Source: Bacteroidota bacterium (lineage in GTDB: Bacteria; Bacteroidota; Bacteroidia; Flavobacteriales; Weeksellaceae). Taken from it: a stretch of 64,000 nt of DNA. The position numbers and the translations under genes were made by a program. Shown here piece by piece: positions 50,255 to 59,127 of the stretch. The first letter of the stretch is position 1; the number at the start of each line of letters is the position of its first letter. The DNA is taken from positions 1 through 64,000 of the forward strand of contig JAEXAR010000043.1 in NCBI GenBank assembly GCA_023394415.1, in the 5' to 3' direction. The notes under the pieces were generated by a model. That model was not told the origin of the DNA. It searched no databases and saw only the letters and a program-made list of their open reading frames with translations.

Positions 50255-52231
50255 ATGAATAATAAAGGATTTAACTGGTTCTTCCCGATAGCCATTGCAG
50301 TAATACTCTTTTTGTTTCTGCAACCCATGATGTCGAGCACAGAAGGACAAAAAATTGATGAAGAGCAATTTTACCAGCTTGTTCAAGAAGGTAAAGTGCA
50401 GGAAGTAATGGTGTACAAAGACACCGATAAAGCAGATGTTTATCTTACTAAAGAAGCAAAAGCATCATCTGTAAAAAATACCAAAGAAGATAATCCGCTC
50501 AACGCATTTCAGTTTGCGCCTACGGCAGATTATTCGCTTACTTTTGGAGATTTAAAATATTTCCAAGAAAGGTATAATGAGATTAAAAAAGCCAACCCCA
50601 ACATTAAATCTAAGATGGAATTCGGGCTTGGTAAAAACCCTATTTCTGAACTTTTATTTTCAATTCTAATCTGGGTAGCAGTTTTAGGGCTGTTCTATTT
50701 TTTCCTTTTCAGAAGAATGGCAGGTGGAAGCGGAGGTCCTGGTGGACAAATTTTCTCCATCGGTAAATCCAGAGCCAAACTTTTTGATGAGAAAGATAAA
50801 GTAAACGTAACCTTCAAGGACGTTGCAGGATTAGAAGGTGCTAAAGAAGAAGTACAGGAAGTTGTAGATTTTCTTAAAAATTCCGAAAAATACACCAAAC
50901 TAGGAGGTAAAATTCCGAAAGGTGTTCTTTTGGTAGGCCCTCCGGGAACCGGTAAAACATTACTTGCGAAAGCTGTTGCCGGTGAAGCCAAGGTACCTTT
51001 CTTCTCGCTTTCAGGTTCGGATTTTGTGGAAATGTTTGTAGGTGTTGGAGCCTCTAGAGTACGTGACCTTTTTGCACAGGCAAAAGCAAAATCCCCAGCA
51101 ATTATTTTTATTGATGAGATTGATGCCATTGGTAGAGCCAGAGGACGTGGAAATTTCACGGGAGGAAATGACGAAAGAGAAAACACGCTTAACCAATTAT
51201 TGACCGAAATGGATGGTTTTGGCACCGATACTAACGTGATTGTAATGGCTGCAACAAACCGTGCGGATATTCTTGATAAAGCCTTAATGAGAGCCGGACG
51301 TTTCGACCGTTCAATTTATGTTGACCTTCCTGAGCTTCACGAGAGAAGACAGATTTTCGATGTTCATTTGGCTAAAATTAAATTAGACCCTTCTGTTGAT
51401 CGTGATTTCCTTGCTAAACAAACGCCTGGGTTTAGTGGTGCTGATATCGCCAACGTTTGTAACGAGGCTGCGCTTATCGCTGCAAGAAACAATCATGAAG
51501 CCGTAACCAAGCAGGACTTTTTGGATGCCGTAGACAGAATTATCGGTGGTCTTGAAAAGAAAAATAAAGCCATCAAACCTTCAGAAAAGAGACGTGTTGC
51601 TTATCACGAAGCCGGACATGCTGCAATTTCTTGGTTAGTAGAACACGCTGCTCCACTCTTGAAAGTTACCATTGTACCAAGAGGACGTTCCCTCGGAGCT
51701 GCATGGTATCTACCGGAAGAACGTTCATTAACAACCACAGAGCAAATGAGCGATGAGCTGTGTGCAACTTTAGGTGGTAGAGCTGCTGAACAAACTGTTT
51801 TTGGTAATATTTCTACCGGAGCACTTTCTGACCTTGAAAGAGTTACAAAACAGGCTCAGGCTATGGTTACAGTTTACGGACTTAATGATAAAGTAGGTAA
51901 CATCTCTTATTATGACAGTTCAGGTCAGAGCGAGTATAATTTTGGGAAACCTTATTCTGAAGAAACGGCAAAAACCATTGATCAGGAAATTTCAAAAATT
52001 ATTGAAACCCAATATCAGAGAGCATTGACCATTCTTGCTGAAAACCGTCCGAAACTGGATGCTTTGGCAGCAAAACTTCTGGAAAAAGAAGTCATTTTCC
52101 GTGAGGATTTGGAAGACATTTTCGGAAAACGTGCTTGGGATCCTGAACTTACAGAACATCCCGTGAACGAAGCTCTAAATGAAGAAGACAAAAATGCAGT
52201 AATTGCTCCTGAAAACGGAAATCAGTTATAA
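50255..52231 (+). CDS. ftsH: ATP-dependent zinc metalloprotease FtsH
   Basis: A 658-residue membrane AAA+ protease. Two membrane helices (about 6-22 and 130-150) enclose a periplasmic domain; Walker A GPPGTGKT near 228-235, Walker B IIFIDEIDAIGR, SRH with NRADILDKALMRAGRFDR, and zinc-protease motif HEAGH near 451-455, with the third ligand Asp in the SDLERVTKQA region. It degrades membrane and short-lived soluble proteins. Acidic C-terminal tail. Followed by a strong terminator. Confidence 0.97.
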   Translation: MNNKGFNWFFPIAIAVILFLFLQPMMSSTEGQKIDEEQFYQLVQEGKVQEVMVYKDTDKADVYLTKEAKASSVKNTKEDNPLNAFQFAPTADYSLTFGDLKYFQERYNEIKKANPNIKSKMEFGLGKNPISELLFSILIWVAVLGLFYFFLFRRMAGGSGGPGGQIFSIGKSRAKLFDEKDKVNVTFKDVAGLEGAKEEVQEVVDFLKNSEKYTKLGGKIPKGVLLVGPPGTGKTLLAKAVAGEAKVPFFSLSGSDFVEMFVGVGASRVRDLFAQAKAKSPAIIFIDEIDAIGRARGRGNFTGGNDERENTLNQLLTEMDGFGTDTNVIVMAATNRADILDKALMRAGRFDRSIYVDLPELHERRQIFDVHLAKIKLDPSVDRDFLAKQTPGFSGADIANVCNEAALIAARNNHEAVTKQDFLDAVDRIIGGLEKKNKAIKPSEKRRVAYHEAGHAAISWLVEHAAPLLKVTIVPRGRSLGAAWYLPEERSLTTTEQMSDELCATLGGRAAEQTVFGNISTGALSDLERVTKQAQAMVTVYGLNDKVGNISYYDSSGQSEYNFGKPYSEETAKTIDQEISKIIETQYQRALTILAENRPKLDALAAKLLEKEVIFREDLEDIFGKRAWDPELTEHPVNEALNEEDKNAVIAPENGNQL

Positions 52232-52238
52232 AAATTAC

Positions 52239-52275
52239 AAATCCTGACTTTAATTAAAGATTGAAGTCAGGATTT
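52239..52275 (+). terminator. Terminator of rsfS-ftsH
   Basis: 12-bp perfect stem AAATCCTGACTT / AAGTCAGGATTT with a 13-nt loop and a T-rich end, just after the ftsH stop. Confidence 0.8.
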
Positions 52276-52284
52276 TAATTAATA

Positions 52285-52317
52285 TTGTTTTTCAATAAAA
52301 TATATTTTCTATTTTTG
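52285..52317 (+). promoter_or_regulatory. Promoter of the LUD-cdsA-psd operon
   Basis: TTG (52285-52287), 22-nt spacer, TATTTTTG (52310-52317), about 32 nt before the GTG at 52349. Confidence 0.55.
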
Positions 52318-52348
52318 TGTTAAATAATTGAATAAAACCAGTGAATAA

Positions 52349-52930
52349 GTGAGTCTTTTTAAGAAATTTGTCGGTAAAATTCTTAATCAGCCTGAAATGG
52401 ATGAGGAGAATGATTTGGTAAAACTTGGCGACCAGCTGAAAAATGCTGACCTCGATTATAAGTTTGCGCAGTTATTCACGCATTCCGGCGGTTTTTTCAA
52501 TTATTGTCAGGATGAGGCAGAAGCACTTCACGTACTTAATCAAATCTTAAAAATTGAAGGCATCAAATCAGTTTTCTGCTGTGATGAAGATTTAAAAAAC
52601 TTTTTGGATGTGGTGAAAGTTCCTTACACCAAAGAGCTTGAACTTTTTAATGATGCTGCCTTTATTACCTGCGAATATCTTATTGCTTATGATGGCAGAA
52701 TTATGCTTTCGCACAATAATATCCTCCACTACCATTCATCAAGATTGCCGGAAAAAATTATTATTATGGCCAATGTTTCCCAAATTGTAACCAATCTTGG
52801 TGATGCCATGATGAAGGTAAAACGCAGAGGCACCCTTAAAAATCTTACTTCCATTAGTGGTAATCAATCTAAACTTGATACCCCGAACAAGGACAATACA
52901 AAACTTTTCTTACTTTTGCTCGAAGATTAA
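52349..52930 (+). CDS. LUD-domain (LutC-like) protein
   Basis: A 193-residue protein with the LUD fold of lactate-utilisation subunit LutC (YkgG), seen in the pattern GIKSVFCCDEDLKNFL, FITCEYLIAYDGRIMLS and the C-terminal KIIIMANVSQIVTNLGDAM. No LutA or LutB (Fe-S) genes are nearby; it opens an operon with cdsA and psd. Start is the GTG at 52349, which gives MSLFKKFVGKILNQ. Biochemical role unknown; a link to lactate is doubtful in this context. Confidence 0.78.
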   Translation: MSLFKKFVGKILNQPEMDEENDLVKLGDQLKNADLDYKFAQLFTHSGGFFNYCQDEAEALHVLNQILKIEGIKSVFCCDEDLKNFLDVVKVPYTKELELFNDAAFITCEYLIAYDGRIMLSHNNILHYHSSRLPEKIIIMANVSQIVTNLGDAMMKVKRRGTLKNLTSISGNQSKLDTPNKDNTKLFLLLLED

Positions 52931-52942
52931 GCCTTCGGGTTT
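52929..52942 (+). terminator. Short UUCG hairpin overlapping the LUD stop codon
   Basis: AAGCC / GGTTT stem (one G-T pair) closed by the very stable TTCG tetraloop, then TATTTTTT. It overlaps the TAA at 52928-52930 and precedes cdsA by 22 bp, so it might attenuate cdsA and psd. Confidence 0.45.
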
Positions 52943-52964
52943 TATTTTTTAATACCTAAAAGTT

Positions 52965-53831
52965 TTGGACAAAAATTTACTTCAACGCCTTATTTCAGGA
53001 TTTTTTTACGGATTGGTTATCATTCTCTGTACAACACCGCTTGGTGCAGAGTACATCGGAAAAGTATTTCCGGATATCAAGCAACATCAGCTTTATTATG
53101 GGATGATCACTTTCTTTATGCTTGTGGGAATTTGGGAGTGTATTAGAATTATGAAATTTGGTAAAGGCTGGGAACGCTTTGCTGTAATTCCGATTTCTCT
53201 CTATGTATTTTATTTATTTTCAAAAAAATACTTTCAGCAGGGATTTTTCTACAATTTTAATTTATCCGAAATCCTCGCACTATCCCTTATTGTTATTGCT
53301 GTTGTAACACTTTTCAAATTCAAGGATGAATTGTACTTCGAGAGTGGCAAGCTGATTTTTACAGTGATTTATGTAGCTCTAACTTTCAGTTTTGCATTAG
53401 GTTTGCCTCAGTATAATTTAAGCGGCGACTTTTCTTTGGAGGTGTTTATGCTTTTTGTTTTAATTTGGAGCAGCGATTCCTTTGCATATTTCAGCGGTAG
53501 ACTTTTTGGAAAACACAAAATGGCCCCTAAGATTTCACCTAAAAAAACCTGGGAAGGTTTTGCAGGAGGCGTAATACTTACCTTAATTCTTGGATTTTTT
53601 ATCGAGAAATATTATCCGGAACTTCGTGGCAATTGGATGATAGTCGGATTTTTGATTTCTGTTTTTGCTCCGTTTGGCGATTTGGTAGAAAGCCAACTGA
53701 AAAGAAGTTTTGGGGTGAAAGACAGCGGCAACATCATTCCCGGACATGGTGGAATTCTCGATAGGCTCGATAGTTTTATTATTTGTGCTCCGGTTGTATA
53801 TTTGTACTTTATTTTAGAAAAACTCTTTTAA
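52965..53831 (+). CDS. cdsA: Phosphatidate cytidylyltransferase
   Basis: A 288-residue membrane enzyme that makes CDP-diacylglycerol from phosphatidic acid and CTP. About seven or eight membrane helices; the CDP-DAG synthase signature is complete near the C-terminus (KRSFGVKDSGNIIPGHGG, then LDRLDSF). The only in-frame start near the family's N-terminus is TTG at 52965, giving MDKNLLQRLISGFFYGLVI. 6 bp before psd. Confidence 0.93.
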   Translation: MDKNLLQRLISGFFYGLVIILCTTPLGAEYIGKVFPDIKQHQLYYGMITFFMLVGIWECIRIMKFGKGWERFAVIPISLYVFYLFSKKYFQQGFFYNFNLSEILALSLIVIAVVTLFKFKDELYFESGKLIFTVIYVALTFSFALGLPQYNLSGDFSLEVFMLFVLIWSSDSFAYFSGRLFGKHKMAPKISPKKTWEGFAGGVILTLILGFFIEKYYPELRGNWMIVGFLISVFAPFGDLVESQLKRSFGVKDSGNIIPGHGGILDRLDSFIICAPVVYLYFILEKLF

Positions 53832-53837
53832 TATCAT

Positions 53838-54491
53838 ATGAAACTTCACAGAGAATCTACGGGAACCATCATTGTTGCCAGCGTTCTATTCGCCATACTT
53901 GCATTTCTTGCAGTTTATTTTCTTAAACAATGGTCGTTATTGGTCATTATTCCATTGCTGGTGATTTATGGCTTGGTTTTTTGGTTTTTCCGCGTTCCGG
54001 ATAGAGAAATATTAGATCATAAAGAAAACGTTATTGCTCCTGTAGACGGAAAAGTGGTGATGATTAAAGAAGTGGAAGAAAACGAGTTTCTGAAAGGAAA
54101 AGCGATTCAAATTTCGATTTTTATGTCTCCGCTTAATGTTCATATTTGCCGTTATCCAGTTTCGGGAAAAGTAATCTATAAAAAATATCATCCGGGAAAA
54201 TATCTGGTTGCTTGGCACGAAAAATCTTCTACCGAAAACGAAAGAACTACTGTTGCGATACAAAGTTTAACCAATCATCAAGTAGTGTTCCGACAAATTG
54301 CAGGTTATGTTGCCAGAAGAATCGTTTTTTACTGTAACGAAGGCGATACTGCAAAAGCGGGCTACGAATATGGTTTTATTAAATTTGGCTCAAGAATGGA
54401 TGTTCTTCTCCCTTTGGACACCGAAATCACCTGCAAAATTGGGGATAAAACTACTGGGGGAATTGATATTATTGCCAAGATGAAAGAATAA
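53838..54491 (+). CDS. psd: Phosphatidylserine decarboxylase proenzyme
   Basis: A 217-residue short-form (archaeal/Bacteroidota type) Psd that makes phosphatidylethanolamine. One or two N-terminal membrane helices (about 8-50), the APVDGKVV motif near 67-74, the MSPLNVHICRYPVSG region near 95-110, and the self-cleavage site Gly-Ser in IKFGSRMDVLLP near 178-189, where Ser becomes the pyruvoyl cofactor. Directly after cdsA, so the two act in the same pathway. A terminator follows. Confidence 0.94.
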   Translation: MKLHRESTGTIIVASVLFAILAFLAVYFLKQWSLLVIIPLLVIYGLVFWFFRVPDREILDHKENVIAPVDGKVVMIKEVEENEFLKGKAIQISIFMSPLNVHICRYPVSGKVIYKKYHPGKYLVAWHEKSSTENERTTVAIQSLTNHQVVFRQIAGYVARRIVFYCNEGDTAKAGYEYGFIKFGSRMDVLLPLDTEITCKIGDKTTGGIDIIAKMKE

Positions 54492-54513
54492 AAATTAAAA
54501 ATATTTCCTAAAT

Positions 54514-54534
54514 TGCCTCTGAATTCCAGAGGCA
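54514..54534 (+). terminator. Terminator of the cdsA-psd operon, abutting the next start codon
   Basis: 8-bp perfect stem TGCCTCTG / CAGAGGCA with a 5-nt loop and T5; the next gene's ATG (54540) starts 6 nt after the stem, inside the T-run end. Confidence 0.75.
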
Positions 54535-54539
54535 TTTTT

Positions 54540-55832
54540 ATGTTAGAAAATATTAAGAAAACATTCAGTCTATTTACAGAAAAAGAAGATTTTTTCAAAG
54601 TTCTAGAAAGTATTGAAAGTAGCATTCCTTTTAAAGGAACCAACCTTTGGATTTTGATTTTTGCAATCTTCATAGCAAGCTTAGGGCTAAACGTGAATTC
54701 TACAGCCGTTATTATTGGCGCAATGCTTATTTCTCCATTAATGGGTCCTTTAATTGGCGTTGGTTTTTCAGTAGCTGTAAACCATCCGCAAATGCTAAAA
54801 AATTCATTAATTAATTTTGGATTTTCTTTTGCAGTTGGTTTAGCAACTTCTACTGTTTATTTTCTTATTTCTCCTTTAAGCGAAGCCCATTCGGAAATTT
54901 TAGCTAGAACTTCACCCAACATTTACGACGTGTTTATCGCTTTCTTTGGTGGTGCCGCCGGAATGTTGGCTAACGGAAGCAAACTGAAAGGAAATGTTAT
55001 CCCAGGTGTTGCAATTGCAACTGCTTTGATGCCTCCACTTTGTACAGCAGGTTACGGAATAGCAACAGGGCAATTTAATTATTTTTTTGGGGCAACATAT
55101 CTTTATATTATTAATTCGGTTTACATTGCGGTTTCTACTTTTATAATGGCAAAGGTGCTTAACTATCCGGAGCATCATTTTTTAGAATCAGAAAAACTTG
55201 AAAAACGCTCTCGGAATGTGATGTGGATTTTAAGTTTTTTAACCTTAATCCCAAGTTTATACTTTGGATATTTAATGGTGAATAAAAATAATTTTGAAAG
55301 CACAGCCAACCGTTTTATTAACAATGAAGCTACATTTCCTAATAATTTTCTTTTGAAAAAAGATATTTCTTATGAGAATAAAAAAATTCAACTGACCTAC
55401 GGCGGACAAAAACTGGAAGAAAAAGATCTTAAGCAATTGCTTGAAAAATCGAAGGCTTATGGATTAGAAAAAGTTAAAATTACAGTACAACAAGGGTTTA
55501 ATTTCAGCACACAAAATCAACCGACACTCTTGGAAAACGATAAAATACTTACTTCAGAAAACATCAGCAAACTGATTAAACTTCAGGACAGTATGCGCGT
55601 AGAAGAAGACCTTTCCAAACAAATTTTCAGAGAACTCAAAACTCAAAATCCAGATATTAAAGGCTTTTCAATTAGTTATGTTTTGGTAAATTCAGATTCA
55701 CTAACAAAAAAAACAAAATTACTGTTGGTAGAAAGCAGTAAAAAATTATCAGATAAACAAAAAACTGAACTTTCAAATTATTTAAAAATCCGTGTTAAGA
55801 ACGACTCTGTAAAAGTAATTGTTTCTGATTAA
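54540..55832 (+). CDS. DUF389 family membrane protein (intact)
   Basis: A 430-residue DUF389 protein. The hydrophobic core (about 40-250) has the hallmark blocks NSTAVIIGAMLISPLMGPL and GVAIATALMPPLCTAGYG; about six membrane helices. A C-terminal soluble domain (about 260-430), charged and helical, is what the first DUF389 gene (11301) has partly lost. The frame opens at 54513, inside the psd terminator, so the ATG at 54540 is preferred. No TAnnTTTG element is visible before it. Convergent with a DUF1801 gene (4-bp overlap). Confidence 0.85.
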   Translation: MLENIKKTFSLFTEKEDFFKVLESIESSIPFKGTNLWILIFAIFIASLGLNVNSTAVIIGAMLISPLMGPLIGVGFSVAVNHPQMLKNSLINFGFSFAVGLATSTVYFLISPLSEAHSEILARTSPNIYDVFIAFFGGAAGMLANGSKLKGNVIPGVAIATALMPPLCTAGYGIATGQFNYFFGATYLYIINSVYIAVSTFIMAKVLNYPEHHFLESEKLEKRSRNVMWILSFLTLIPSLYFGYLMVNKNNFESTANRFINNEATFPNNFLLKKDISYENKKIQLTYGGQKLEEKDLKQLLEKSKAYGLEKVKITVQQGFNFSTQNQPTLLENDKILTSENISKLIKLQDSMRVEEDLSKQIFRELKTQNPDIKGFSISYVLVNSDSLTKKTKLLLVESSKKLSDKQKTELSNYLKIRVKNDSVKVIVSD

Positions 55833-56170
55833 AGAAGATTTTTTAGCTTATTTAAGATAGCAGCAACAGATTCAACTGGTAAATCTTTTCTTTCATCAAT
55901 TAAAAGAATTTTGAAGAGTTTTCGTTCTTCCGCAATCAATTCCGGAAAATTCAGTTCTCTTCCTTTGTTGAAACTGATGTAGAATTGCTGAAATTTCTTA
56001 TGATAATTGAAGTAGCAGAGCATTTTACCTTTATATTTAAAGAAAGGCAAGCCAAAACTTAGAGTTTCTGTGATGTTTTCGTCGGAATTTAAAATGAATT
56101 CTCTCAAATACAAAAGCGTACTTTGAGAAGGTTCCTTCTGTCGGAAATAGTATTCATTTAAAGGGTTCAC
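55829..56170 (-). CDS. DUF1801 domain protein
   Basis: A 113-residue cytosolic protein of the DUF1801 (YdhG-like) fold: LREFILNSDENITETLSFG, PFFKYKGKMLCYFNYHKKFQQFYISF pattern, and a C-terminal helix. Its function is unknown. Starts 9 bp after the ABC exporter gene, so probably co-transcribed. 4-bp overlap with the convergent DUF389 gene. Confidence 0.82.
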   Translation of the reverse strand: MNPLNEYYFRQKEPSQSTLLYLREFILNSDENITETLSFGLPFFKYKGKMLCYFNYHKKFQQFYISFNKGRELNFPELIAEERKLFKILLIDERKDLPVESVAAILNKLKNLL

Positions 56171-56179
56171 ACAAAAGAT

Positions 56180-58018
56180 TTAGCCAAAATTCTGCAAATC
56201 CACCAGTTTTCGATAAACGCCATTATTATCGTAAAGCTCAGAATGCGTTCCCTGCTCTACAATCTTTCCTCGTTCCATCACCACAATTAAATCCGCTTTC
56301 TGAATGGTAGAAAGTCGGTGTGCAATGACTAAAGAGGTTCGGTTTTCCATCATATGTTCCAGAGCAACTTGTACCAATCTTTCACTTTCGGTATCGAGTG
56401 CAGAAGTTGCTTCGTCTAAAATCATAATTGGAGGGTTTTTCAAAACGGCTCTAGCAATAGAAACACGCTGCTTTTGCCCACCAGAAAGTTTATTACCATC
56501 GTCGCCAATATTGGTATCATAACCCTCGGGAAATTGTGAAATAAACAAATCTGCATTGGCAATCTTCGAAGCTGCAATTACCTCATCTCTCGTAGCTTCT
56601 GGTTTTCCCATCAATATATTATTGTAAACCGAATCATTAAAAAGCACCGATTCTTGTGTCACCATTCCCAAAAGATGTCGGTATTGCCCAAGATTCAATT
56701 CTTTTACATTAACACCATCAACCAAAATTTCACCTTCAGTTACATCATAAAATCGGGCTAAAAGATTGGCAACAGTTGTTTTACCACTTCCGGACTGACC
56801 TACTAAAGCCACCGTTTTGCCTTTCGGAATGGTGAGGCTGAAATCTTTAAGAATTACATTATCTGTATCGTAGTAAAATCCAATTTGTTTAAATTCAATC
56901 TTATCATTCAAACCATGGATTGGTTTTGGATTGTCAATTTCTTCTACTTTGATATCAAAATCCAAAACTTCCGAAACCCGATCAAGACTCGCCATACCTC
57001 CTTGTATGGAAGAAAAGGCATTGGAAAGTTTTTTAGTGGGCTCTAAAATTTGGAAAAACATACCGATAAACACTAAAAATGTTTCAGGATCCATTGATTT
57101 TTCATTTAAAATCTGAACGCCTGCAAACCATGTTATCATTAAAATAGTAACAGAACCTAAAAATTCACTCATTGGCGAGGCCAATTCTCTTCTTCGACTC
57201 ATCCCGATTGAGTATTTCTTCCAGTTATCTGTTGTGGTATTGAATCGGTTTTTAAGAATTTTATCAGCATTAAAAATTTTGATGACTTTTGATGATTTCA
57301 ATGTTTCATCTACCAAAGAAAAAAGATTTCCGAGTTCTTCCTGTGCTGAAGTGGCCTGTCGTTTTAGGCTTTTGCCAACTGTAGAAATCAACCATCCCAT
57401 TATCGGAAACACCAAAAGTGAAAATAAAGTCAGTTTCGGAGAAAGTATAAAAAGTGTAATGAGTGACGAAATAATCATAAACGGCGCGTTCACTACATCC
57501 ACCAAACTTCCCATTATTCCACCTTCTACAGCACCGATATCATTAGAAATTCTCGACATCATATCACCTTTTCTTTTTTCTGTGAAAAACGAAACCGGGA
57601 GTTTAAGAAATTTATTATACATCGCTGTTCGCAGATCTTTTGTTATTCCGACACGATAATTTACCAAAAGAAAAGCTCCCAAATACCTGAAAATGTTACG
57701 AATTAAGAAGGCGAAAGCTGTTATTGCACACAGTACAGCCAAAACTTTCACTGCACCATGATGATCGATACTTAGCTGTATTTTATAATAAGCCCAATCT
57801 TTGGCGTAAGAGAAAAAATCCACAAATCTGCCGCTGTGAACGGGAACTTTTGACGTATCAACCCGATCCATTGTTCCAAACATCAAACCTAAAATCGGCA
57901 ACATTGTCGCCACAGAAAAAATATTAAGAAGGGAATAAAGTATATTAAAAAATACGCTTAAATAAAGGAATCTCTGATGTGGTTTTGCAAAATGTAAAAT
58001 ACGCTGCAGCGGTTTCAT
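56180..58018 (-). CDS. ABC exporter, fused membrane and ATPase (MsbA-like)
   Basis: A 612-residue half-transporter. Six membrane helices in about 1-330, then the nucleotide-binding domain with Walker A GQSGSGKTT, Q-loop (TQESVLF), signature LSGGQKQR, Walker B PIMILDEATSALD and switch His in IAHRLSTI. Size and layout fit MsbA/lipid or drug exporters; the substrate is not evident. Strong promoter at 58036-58064. Confidence 0.92.
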   Translation of the reverse strand: MKPLQRILHFAKPHQRFLYLSVFFNILYSLLNIFSVATMLPILGLMFGTMDRVDTSKVPVHSGRFVDFFSYAKDWAYYKIQLSIDHHGAVKVLAVLCAITAFAFLIRNIFRYLGAFLLVNYRVGITKDLRTAMYNKFLKLPVSFFTEKRKGDMMSRISNDIGAVEGGIMGSLVDVVNAPFMIISSLITLFILSPKLTLFSLLVFPIMGWLISTVGKSLKRQATSAQEELGNLFSLVDETLKSSKVIKIFNADKILKNRFNTTTDNWKKYSIGMSRRRELASPMSEFLGSVTILMITWFAGVQILNEKSMDPETFLVFIGMFFQILEPTKKLSNAFSSIQGGMASLDRVSEVLDFDIKVEEIDNPKPIHGLNDKIEFKQIGFYYDTDNVILKDFSLTIPKGKTVALVGQSGSGKTTVANLLARFYDVTEGEILVDGVNVKELNLGQYRHLLGMVTQESVLFNDSVYNNILMGKPEATRDEVIAASKIANADLFISQFPEGYDTNIGDDGNKLSGGQKQRVSIARAVLKNPPIMILDEATSALDTESERLVQVALEHMMENRTSLVIAHRLSTIQKADLIVVMERGKIVEQGTHSELYDNNGVYRKLVDLQNFG

Positions 58019-58035
58019 TCAATAGAATTAATGCG

Positions 58036-58064
58036 CAAAAATACGGAAATTTATATTACACAAA
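58036..58064 (-). promoter_or_regulatory. Promoter of the ABC exporter operon
   Basis: Minus strand TTTG (58061-58064), 17-nt spacer, TATTTTTG (58036-58043), 18 nt before the start codon. Confidence 0.6.
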
Positions 58065-58122
58065 GTTCAGGGGTGCTTTTATAAAATTCTAAAAAAGGCC
58101 CCGAGTAATTCGAGACTAATTT

Positions 58123-59043
58123 TTAAAACTTCACTTTATCATTATACTTCGGTTGAAAGTTTTTGGTATTCAGTTTTTCTACCGTTTTACCAAAATTATT
58201 AATGATTTGGGTAAGGTTGTCAAAATTAACCACGCTTAAGTCATCATTTACCTGGTGATAATGGAATGCCTTCGTCATATCCACTGTAGAAAGCGAGTGT
58301 GCAATAATTTTCTTTTTCACATAGCTCACATTGTCTGAACGATAAAACAGCTGCTGATTTTTATATGGATCCGGATGAATCTTCAGTCCATTTACAGCAT
58401 TTTGATTAATAAGTTCGTCTAAATCAGAATATTCGTCACCGGTCATAAAAAGAGCATTGTTACCAAACTGAGATACTGTAGCCACCATTTCAAAATTGAA
58501 CAAAGCCTGAATGTTTTGATTGAATGCTTCCAAAGAAGCTTCATTGGCAATTGCTTTTGAACCTTTCATTCCATGTTCTTCACCATTAAATGCGATAAAC
58601 ACCAATGAAAAATCCGGTTTTTTATGTTTAAAATATTCTGAAAGTGCTGTTATTACAGTTGTTCCGCTTGCATTATCATCAGCTCCGTTGTAAATATTAT
58701 CGCCTTCATTATTATTAAATCCGATATGATCAAAATGTGCTGAAAAGGCCAATGATTTCTCAGATTTACCTTTTTTGATGCCACAAACGTTATAGGCTGT
58801 TTTTCCTTTATAATCAAACGGAACGAGATAAGAACTTCCTGTACAATAATCCAAGCCGTTTTCTTTAAACTTTTTTGCGATATAAACTGCTGCCGAATCA
58901 TTTTCTGGGGTTCCAATGTCACGCCCTTTCATTTTATCATCAGCCAGTGTTGAAAGTATTTGCTTTATATTTTCTTTAGAAACATCCTGTCCGAAGGCAA
59001 ATGCAGATAATAGAACCAAAAATATACAAACGAGTTTTTTCAT
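58123..59043 (-). CDS. Secreted M28 family metallopeptidase
   Basis: A 306-residue exported zinc aminopeptidase-like enzyme. Signal peptide at about 1-18 (ends AFAFGQ). Zinc ligands: His and Asp in FSAHFDHIGF and NGADDNASG, the catalytic Glu pair in NGEEHGMKG, Asp in MTGDEYSD and the last His in KAFHYHQVNDD. All five ligands appear to be present. The N-terminal region KQILSTLADDKMKGRDIGTPE is typical for this Bacteroidota group. Monocistronic. Confidence 0.9.
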   Translation of the reverse strand: MKKLVCIFLVLLSAFAFGQDVSKENIKQILSTLADDKMKGRDIGTPENDSAAVYIAKKFKENGLDYCTGSSYLVPFDYKGKTAYNVCGIKKGKSEKSLAFSAHFDHIGFNNNEGDNIYNGADDNASGTTVITALSEYFKHKKPDFSLVFIAFNGEEHGMKGSKAIANEASLEAFNQNIQALFNFEMVATVSQFGNNALFMTGDEYSDLDELINQNAVNGLKIHPDPYKNQQLFYRSDNVSYVKKKIIAHSLSTVDMTKAFHYHQVNDDLSVVNFDNLTQIINNFGKTVEKLNTKNFQPKYNDKVKF

Positions 59044-59060
59044 AATTTCAAATTTCGTTT

Positions 59061-59068
59061 CAAATATA
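59061..59068 (-). promoter_or_regulatory. Candidate -7 element, M28 peptidase gene
   Basis: Minus strand TATATTTG, 18 nt before the start codon at 59043. Confidence 0.4.
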
Positions 59069-59076
59069 AATAAAAA

Positions 59077-59103
59077 AAACAGTCCTAAAATTTGGGACTG
59101 TTT
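59077..59103 (-). terminator. Terminator of the DUF4293 gene
   Basis: 9-bp stem AAACAGTCC / GGACTGTTT, 9-nt partly pairing loop, T-run on the minus strand. Confidence 0.78.
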
Positions 59104-59127
59104 ACACTCAAAAAAATCGTTGTAAGG

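Noticed and set aside
50695..51225. 176-residue minus-strand frame inside ftsH
   Set aside because: Antisense to the conserved AAA+ module; composition is a mirror of the coding strand.
57234..57659. 141-residue plus-strand frame within the ABC exporter gene
   Set aside because: Shadow frame opposite a well-conserved membrane domain, no promoter.
58085..58122. Terminator for the M28 peptidase gene
   Set aside because: The GCCCCGAG ... CGAGACT stretch resembles a degraded hairpin but pairs poorly; not listed.
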